From Pseudoscleropodium purum (taxonomy: Eukaryota; Streptophyta; Bryopsida; Hypnales; Brachytheciaceae), in contig OZ017798.1 in the NCBI GenBank assembly GCA_963969395.1, positions 13,198,173 to 13,262,172 on the forward strand: a stretch of 64,000 nucleotides of DNA, read 5' to 3'. Position numbers and translations under genes: made by a program. The notes under the pieces are model-generated. The model searched no databases. It was given only the letters and a program-made list of their open reading frames with translations, and was not told the DNA's origin. Position 1 is the stretch's first letter; every line of letters starts with the position of its first letter. Of this stretch, positions 56,579 through 64,000 are shown in pieces.

Positions 56579-57701
56579 TGAATAGCCTTGGATGGTCTTG
56601 AAAGTAGAGGAGTTATAAAGAAAAGTTTGGATGGACTTGAAAAGGCTTGAGAGAGAGAGGAATAGTTAAAGGATAGTTCTATTGTCAAACAAAAAGAGAA
56701 ATAGTAACATTGTTCTGTTTGCTTAAATTGCCTTTTGTTTGTATTGATGAAATGACAATCCTAGAGCAAACATTAATATGCACATTGTATTTCTCTATAA
56801 ATGTGGAAATTGCAAATTATTGTCACAATTTTAGAAGGTGTTGGAAGATATTTATAACAATGGGAAAAGGGGAGTACAATTGATTTCATTTTATTCGTTA
56901 CAATTATAGAGGACATTAAAGACATTTATAACAATAGGGAGGGAAGAACTACAATTCATTTCAATGAAGTAGTTGGATTTCAACTTCATTTGTATTCCTT
57001 AGTATTCATCTTTAATCTATTTTGTCTTTAATCTATTTCATCCCTAATTTGTTCGTATAAAAAATGGAGGCGAGATAGATAACCATTGCTAATGTATTTT
57101 CCATCAAAATTATATGATTGTTCTCCCTAATAACCTAAATATAAATAGTAATATTCTAGATCCTTTTGTTTTTTTTATCATCATGCAATATATAAATAGA
57201 ACGTGATAGGATTGTACATTAAGATCATATTGATATCTTGTTATATTTACAATTCATCAATAAAATTAATTTTCCCCATAGTTTTGATAAGGTACTATAC
57301 TTTGTTGAAAAGTGTATTGATCCTTAATCAAGGAGAGTGGCTATCCAAACGAGCTTGATGTGCCCCAAACTCTTTTCTAATGTCTTCACGAACTTTGTCT
57401 ATAAATCCAATTGGAGGAAGGTTGTCAATTGCATCACTGGGAATATGTTGATCTACAAGAGGTGGTTTTGAGTAGCTTGGAATTGGAATACCTGCACCAC
57501 TCATAGAAAAAATAGAAAACTACAATCATTAACTTCAAAACCTTAATTCCTAAGTGCCAAATTTTTCAATAGTTGCATGCCTACTATAGGGGAAACAAAA
57601 AAGCTTAATCCAAGTGCCTAAATTCTCAATAGTGGCATGTCTACATGTGTAGGCATTCAAAAATCTCTTAAGGATTTATCTATATCAATTGAATGGGTTT
57701 T

Positions 57702-57882
57702 ATCTTCACCTTGAAGGGATAATGTAATCTTCAGTTTGAAGGAGTATTGAGATTGAAAGAAAAATCTTCACCTTGAAGGAATAATGTAATCTTTAGTTTG
57801 AAGGAGTATTGAGATTGAAGGAAAAATCTTAACCTTGAAGGGGTAATGTAATCTTCACTTTGAAGGAATATTGAAATTAGAA
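57702..57882. repeat. 62-bp tandem repeat, three units
   Basis: Units start ATCTTCACCTTGAAGG at 57702, 57764 and (ATCTTAACC) 57826, each containing TAATGTAATCTT.A.TTTGAA and GTATTGAGATTGAA-type words. There are few mismatches, so it is fairly young. Non-coding. Confidence 0.8.
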
Positions 57883-60285
57883 GAAGGTATACCAATAGTT
57901 TGATTATTTTTGAATCATTGATTTTTGTTTTGTTATATTAAAACATGAAATACACTTATACAAATATTATTAAAAGGTAAAGAATAAATCTAAAGCACAC
58001 TTTTATAAGAGGAATTTCAAAAGTAATTAATTTAAAGATAACTCTTATGTCAGTGATTTGAGGGTTTATTTACACAAACTAGGAAAATATAACCTTTAAA
58101 GACCGAGTAATGAATCAAAATACTCCACCACTCTACATGAAGTTTAAAAACGATTACTATTCCTTTTCAAGATTTCATCATTTTGATGATTATACTACAT
58201 TAGACTAGGTTTAAATTATAGCCCACCTACCATATCATTTATATTGTATTGGACTAAAATGAAGATTTGTCTTTGTCATGCAAAGATATCAACCTTAAAT
58301 CTTAACCCCTTAAACACCTCAACTCCATGAATTTTATACTTCTTCCTCTTATGTATACATAAACTCCATGAGTTTAGAAGTGGCTTTAAATCCTATTTCT
58401 TAGCTCTTTGAGTTTGATACTTTTTCCTTTTATATACACATAAACTTTCTATAGATCGCTCATAATTAGCTTCAAATCTTCAACCTATGAGTTTTATACT
58501 TTCTCCTTTTATGTGTAGAAAGTACTTTCTCCTTTAATGTATATATAAACTTTTTAGTAGTAGGATCTAAGATGAATTTACTCTTTACATACATGTCACA
58601 AAAATTTCTTTGTCATGGCTTCACTACACTACTTACCCTACATGAGATGTAATTAGATGCCCTAGATATTTTTTCATACAAACTTCATAAAATTTGCAAT
58701 TCTAGTAAATTTTTTAAAATTATTACATCAAAAAATTTACCATTTTTAAGAATCTTTTTGAATTTTTGGATTTTTGAATTAAAAAGAGGATTGCAAAAAC
58801 TTCCATAAATTGCAATATTTTCGAACTTATTACTTTTAAAAAGTCACATCCAGTGCAGTATAGAAGTTTATACATCAAAGTCATATAAATGTCATGTATA
58901 GCTATGGCAATGAATACACTTTGATTTACCCAAATTCCTTAGCCTTAAAGAATAGGCCCATAATTACAAATTTAGGTCTCTCAATCCTTCACTCTATTTT
59001 CTACCATTTTATAACTATATTTGAATTAAAAAATTATTTTTATTTTTTAGAAATGAAATCCTCTGTATTTGTGAGTCATACAAAATTTGAAATTTTTTGT
59101 GAAAATTTGAAATTATAGTTAAAATTTTCTTTAAAAGAAAAAGTTTAAAAAAATTGTATCAAATGCAAAATATTTTCAAAAAAACCGAAAATTATACTTT
59201 GATGTATATTATAATAGTGTATTACATCATCGTATGAACCAAAGTTATTGTGTCATTACACGTTATAAAATCAACAAACCATGATTATAGGTCCAAAATT
59301 CAAATTGCAATAAAATATTGAATTTTCAAATTTTTTAGATTGGACTAGAAATTGCACTTGATCAATTTAATTTCATTATTTGGGCACAAATTCAAAAATT
59401 TTCATTTTTATGGATAAAATTCACATAAGTATATATAGCAAGTAGTTAGAATATACTACCGATGTGATCTTCTTTTGAAAAAATAATAATAATATAGTGA
59501 GGAAATAATGGATACTATTGACTTAAAATGCACTTAATCAATTCCCAAATAATTTGATGAAGAACTTTTCTTTTCTATTTTACAACCCATCCTTAAATCA
59601 TCCAAAAGATTCAAATCATTTGCAAAATCCTTACAAAGTTAAGGGTTGTTTTTTCTCTCTTTGTAAGAAAATTGTGACAAGAGTGTTCTTTTGGAGATTT
59701 ACACCAACCTTAGAAATTTCAAAGTTTTCTACAAGGGTAAAACATGGGGCAATAGAAGGTGAATGTCAAAATTGCCCCCTTTATTGTGCCGCTTAAATTT
59801 TGTATTTCACTATGACCCTTGGCTAATTTAGGGTCTCTAATTGCAAATATGAATTTATAATTTGCAAATTTTTTCATATGTGGCAAATAAAAAATTTCAA
59901 AATTTTCTACAAGGGTGAAACATGGGACAATAGAGGGGCCAATCCTCCCTAGCCTAGAAAATTAGATTAGAATTACTGCAACAATGAGGCTAGTTGTCAT
60001 TTTGGTGACAAAATAATTATTTACATGGATGAAAACTTTGTGTCAAGCTAATATAATATTCTCATATTTTCTAAAAATTTCATCACTAGTTGAAAAATGC
60101 ATTCAAAATAAATAATTTGATGTTAAAGTGTTAAAAATATAATGACACAATGTCTACAGTTTGTTGTCCCGAGGTCAAAGTTTGGATTTCCCCAAATTTC
60201 ACCCTCAAGGTTACAAAGGTTGCAAGATTGGGCATAATCTCCCTTCTGCTGTGAAGAATGAAGGAAAAGAAACGAGGAGGACGCA

Positions 60286-61403
60286 TTAGGGTTTGGTGCT
60301 CGCACCTTCGCACGTTTGGTGAGGTTTAACGTGATACTTGCACGCCGCAGGCAAGCCCAGGATCTGCTTCATGTCAAACCCTTGCGCCGTGGTCGCGGCG
60401 TAGCACAGGCACTCGGGCGACAGCAGGAGCTCGCTCAATGCCATACAACAAGCGTGGGTCACGGGGTCCGCGCCTTTGCCCTTGATGGAGTCCGCGCACG
60501 GCACCAGCTCCACCACCGCCCCGTTGCACCGCTCGATCACGCCCGCGTCCACGGTCATCGTCCCTGCTGCGACCACCTGCAATTGGACTCCCACGGTATG
60601 TCACCATCACACCCGTCCAGAGCCTTGTCTTCCAGAAAGATTTGCAGTTTCGTATGAAGGTGACAAACGAGTTGAGTTTAACGAGAGACTACAGCGCAAT
60701 CCTAAATTTAATTGAGCCCGTAATCGTATGATCGTATGTATCAAAATGCGAGAGCCGAAGTTGTGCATTCAAGGATCTGAGGTTCCAGATGGGCGAATCA
60801 ATTGGTTGAAATATTGTCATTTTATCGAATATAACGATCTGCTCTATTGGTGATAGAACGGTTTTTATTCTAAAATTGGAGTGTAGCAGCCAAATCACAG
60901 ACGCCCACAGACACTCTGAAGGCACGGTGATTCTCTAATATCCTCTATAGACATGTAGTTAAGAGAGAATTGAGTTACCACAATTCACCAAAGTAGAGGA
61001 AGAGATACTCCTCACCTTCGTCAAGACATAATCAATTATAGGTTCGGTAATCCCCCAAAGGAGTCGCGTTCATGACATACTAACATGTTTTTCAAGTTCC
61101 ATTTAGTTCCACAAATTTCAAATCATTCCAAGTATGTGAGATCTTGCAGCTACATGTACTGGAAAATGGCAAAATCAGGTATTGAACATGTAGACTGATC
61201 ATCTGGCTACCACCTTTTTATCTTAATGGGGAGACTAGGAAACATCTATCTACTTCAAATGAATCACAAGAAGAACTAGTTTTTCGAGGTGCAATGACAA
61301 TGACAATGTTCGGTGAAAATCTCAGTTGCAGTAATCCGGGTTGAGATTAAAGTACCAAGAGCAGGAGAAGTATGGCAGCCATTCCTTCTGTTGTCTTCCA
61401 CAT
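60286..61403 (-). CDS. Secreted lipid-transfer-like protein (8-cysteine motif)
   Basis: Exon 2 (60576-60286, acceptor CAATTGCAG) encodes 96 residues with the plant nsLTP/2S-albumin eight-cysteine pattern C..C..CC..CxC..C..C. The segments are IERCNGAVVELVPCADSI, DPVTHACCMALSELL, PECLCYAATTAQG, ILGLPAACKYH and HQTCEG. Exon 1 is inferred: 61403-61356, with two in-frame ATGs (61403 and 61382), encodes MWKTTEGMAAILLLLL and ends at a GTACTT donor. Joined in phase 0 it gives MAAILLLLLVVAAGTMTVDA, a good signal peptide, and 112 residues in all. Such proteins bind lipids in the wall or apoplast, and some carry defence signals (family knowledge). The CpG-rich exon stands out sharply from the AT-rich surroundings. 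Exon 2 is firm, exon 1 less so; the intron would be 779 bp. Confidence 0.78.
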
Positions 61404-64000
61404 GATTTCCTGAGTTTTCTGACTTTGAAATGCAGAGCTGAGAATGAAGCTCTCACACTCCAAGCGACACCATACTTATATTTATGACGATTCAAACAGC
61501 AGCAAGGGAGGTGGACAGGTGGAAAACCAAACGTTAGATTCACCCAGAAAATAACTACCTCGCTCCAAATCTCTATTGGCAGCTGTTTCACGAGGCAAAC
61601 TCTGGAGCCCCACTGCAGTGAATTCTAGTTGAACTTGATTGAAATTTCCTACTCTATGAAGTAGGAAAAAACCGAGTCCCGTAGTATGTTCGTTTAAGAG
61701 TCCGTTTGTTCAGGACGTCACACCAAAATGCTGAGAATAGCTGGACTCCATTCATTTCCTAGTCACCATTATCAACCTAAGCTAATAATGTGAAGATATT
61801 TGAAACTGTATATGCTAGAGATAATGGTGTTAGAGCTTGCTTCTATCTAAGGTAGGTACTCCCCAAACCGCCATTGTTACTGAGCCTATTTGCTATTATT
61901 AGACTGGTCAGATTTTCATATGTTCTTGTTGGCAAGTAATAGGAGGTTCCAACACACCAGAGAACTTGGCATTTAGATATTGTATGCAAAAGTTATTAAG
62001 GAACATAGATTGGTTCTTAAAGCATTTCTTCCACATAGGCACAGAACTGACTTTGGAGATGTATGCATAGTATAGATGGCAATTTATAGATGATTTAAGA
62101 TCAATGGCACATTTGGGTGTACCTACCTCAGACCAGGCTCAGTACAAGGCATAGCAAAAGGCGATTCAGGCATCGTTGAACCTCAAAATCAGGTCTTGGT
62201 TTGGGCCAAGAAACTTCGCTCCTCTTTTGTGTCTGGAATTTTTTTCAGCTCCCCATAGGACCTTTCGTACAATAAGATCTTGAGAAAATGTTTAGTGAGG
62301 TTTATCTCTTGAATCTCAACTTCTTCTTGAGTTGTATTCTAGAAGTTCACTAAGACAAGGAAAATTTGTTTCACTTCTTGCTTCCAAGTTATGAAAAGAT
62401 AGGAAAGATGGGAAGAGGTTTTTTTTATGAACCCCTACAAGATTCATATTTATGTCTCATCCAAATGATTCCAAAGTGTGAAGGATAAAAATGAAAAAAA
62501 ATGAGCTTGATTTTGATATCCATTCATAAGATATTACCTCATTCCTAGAAAAATGTGTGAAAAAATTTTCAAATAACATTGTCCCATGTGAATTGTAAGA
62601 TATTTCTAATGTTTCATAATTTGTAACAAATAATTTATAAATGTCAATTCCAATGCTATAAATGGACAATCTACAGTATATTTTTATATAGAGTAGAAGA
62701 AAGGAATTAACCCCTAAAGTTCTGTGACTTTGATTCCATTGAAACCACTCAAAAATTGTCGTTTTCAATACAAGTACCAAATTTTTGGAAAAAAAAACTT
62801 GTTTTTCATACATATAACCATAGGATCATGTAGAACACTAATTTGAAAAGATGTAGAAAAAATTTCAGAACTTTCCATCATGTGGATTGCAAGATTTTAG
62901 CATTCGAATTGACAAAAATCTTTTTTTTAACCCTGCAAAAAACCAAGTAGTTGCACTTTACAAGCTCACTTTTCTATGAAAAAATGTTCAAAATGGTAAT
63001 AATTCTTTGGATTCGTTTTCTTAAACAAGTTTTTTACATACTTGAAATTTTTCAAGTCATTTGGAATTGTACAACATATAGGAAAAAATAGTAAATAGAA
63101 ATAGATAGAGAATGATTCAAAATACTAAATTGTTAAGAATTTAATTATGGAATTGAAAAATGTTAATTCCAATGTTTGTAATGTTCTTATAAACAATCTA
63201 CATCCCATGATTTTATTTTTTCCAAAACATATTGAAAATTGAATGAAATAAACAACTTTAAAGTTTATTTTAGAGTACAAAATCCATAATTGCCCGCAAA
63301 CTAAAACTCCTCATAATTTTTGACTCATTGATTGAAATGGAATGATTCAAAGCTTTCCACACATATATAAATATAAAAAATCAATTTCAATTTTTTATTT
63401 TTGAAAAAAGTGAATTTTTTAGATATGCTCGGACTGCCCGAGTTGAGAAACAAATTACATATTGGGCCATGACTTTTGACTCCTATTTCCAAATGTCATG
63501 AAATTTGTTGCAAATGAAAGATATTCCTTGTCCACACCTTCTATTAAAATTTCAGCCTAAAATATGGAAATTTCTGGTCACAATGACCTAGCCAAAAAAT
63601 GCAATCCGGTCCTTTAGGAATTAAATTGAGTTTATGTAATAACTTTAAGTATTAATTTTGTAAGATATTTATTTTAAAATAAAATGATTCTAAGATTTTC
63701 TAATATATATATGTCAAAATCCAAATTAATTTGTAGTAAATAAAATAATTATATTTGCAACCTAGAGGTATCAAGTTTGTTTATAAAATATGAAAAAGAC
63801 ATTAGCTTTTACAATAATACTTGTTAGATTTTACAAAACAAAACTTGGAATGAAGAAAATAATATTAGAAGATCTAATTTTTATTGAATTGTTTCTACAT
63901 TTTTGACATGGGAACATTCATTCCTTTTGTGGGAATCTAAGAAATTTCTTATTGGATGTTTGAATCAAAAGCTGTATTGCCCCAAAAGTTTGGGCAATTT
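61404..64000. other. Upstream and AT-rich intergenic DNA at the window end
   Basis: Leader and promoter of the lipid-transfer-like gene, then dispersed repeat C (61851-62092), then AT-rich DNA to the window edge. The 118-codon minus frame 62457-62813 is low complexity and resembles nothing known. Confidence 0.5.
61851..62092 (+). repeat. Dispersed repeat family C, copy 3
   Basis: Aligns with 22903-23213: GGTAGGTACTCCCCAAACCG, TTCTTGTTGGCAAGTAATAG, ATATTGTATGCAAAAGTTAT, TTTGGAGATGTATGCA and GATGGCAATTT in the same order. Confidence 0.6.

Larger units (their letters stand above)
53191..60285. other. Gene-poor AT-rich DNA
   Basis: No supported gene. It contains the family D repeat (54090-54285), a 100-bp tandem repeat interrupted by a MITE (56126-56578), a 62-bp triple tandem repeat (57702-57882), loosely repeated TTTATACTTTCTCCTTTTATGT words (58320-58560) and a duplicated TTTTCTACAAGGGT.AAACATGG segment (about 59715-59765 and 59895-59945). 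Confidence 0.5.

Noticed and set aside
60316..60657. 113-codon + frame opposite the LTP-like exon
   Set aside because: Shadow of the CpG-rich minus-strand exon, which has the eight-cysteine pattern.
1..64000. CRISPR arrays, bacterial operons or phage-like systems
   Set aside because: The window is plant nuclear DNA with spliced genes; no regularly spaced identical repeats or bacterial gene organisation were seen.

Overview
This window looks like nuclear DNA of a land plant. The genes are split by small GT-AG introns. Two plant-type telo-boxes sit near gene starts. The products are plant families (wound-induced/SAG20-like, OSCA/CSC1 channel, nsLTP-like). The gaps are very AT-rich and filled with decayed DNA transposons. 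Compact genes in AT-rich repeats and an unusual OSCA protein make a non-seed plant (bryophyte, lycophyte or fern) my guess, but the species cannot be settled from the sequence alone.

Layout. 1-5 kb: AT-rich DNA with one intronless NTF2-like wound/senescence gene (1992-2513,+). 5.2-5.7 kb: a small basic, probably nucleolar protein behind a telo-box (+). 9.3-18.0 kb: an 11-exon OSCA/CSC1 channel gene (-); exons 1-10 give a normal channel and exon 11 adds about 716 residues of serine-rich, internally repeated tail. 18-26 kb: upstream DNA with a GC-rich island and transposon remnants. 26.1-30.4 kb: an unrecognised two-or-more-exon gene and a three-exon BolA gene with a 23-nt middle exon, both (-). 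30.4-36 kb: AT-rich, no gene seen. 36.0-41.5 kb: an 11-exon aspartyl aminopeptidase (-), bracketed by inverted copies of one dispersed repeat. 41.5-60.3 kb: gene-poor, with a CACTA element holding a SINE that holds a Tourist-like MITE, a piggyBac-like MITE, a PIF/Harbinger-like element with a broken Myb-like reading frame, and one unexplained GC-rich segment (51.9-53.2 kb). 60.3-61.4 kb: a two-exon lipid-transfer-like secreted protein (-). 61.4-64 kb: AT-rich repeats.

The genes are unrelated housekeeping or stress genes, not an operon or pathway cluster. I rebuilt the exon chains by hand from splice signals, reading phase and family resemblance. The OSCA, aminopeptidase and BolA chains close exactly in frame. 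The strongest unusual signal is the OSCA C-terminal extension. Next are serial tandem duplications at the 5' ends of the first introns of BolA and the aminopeptidase, and a MITE whose pre-insertion site survives in a neighbouring tandem copy. Many apparent ORFs start at GTG or TTG or lie opposite real exons; these were dropped.
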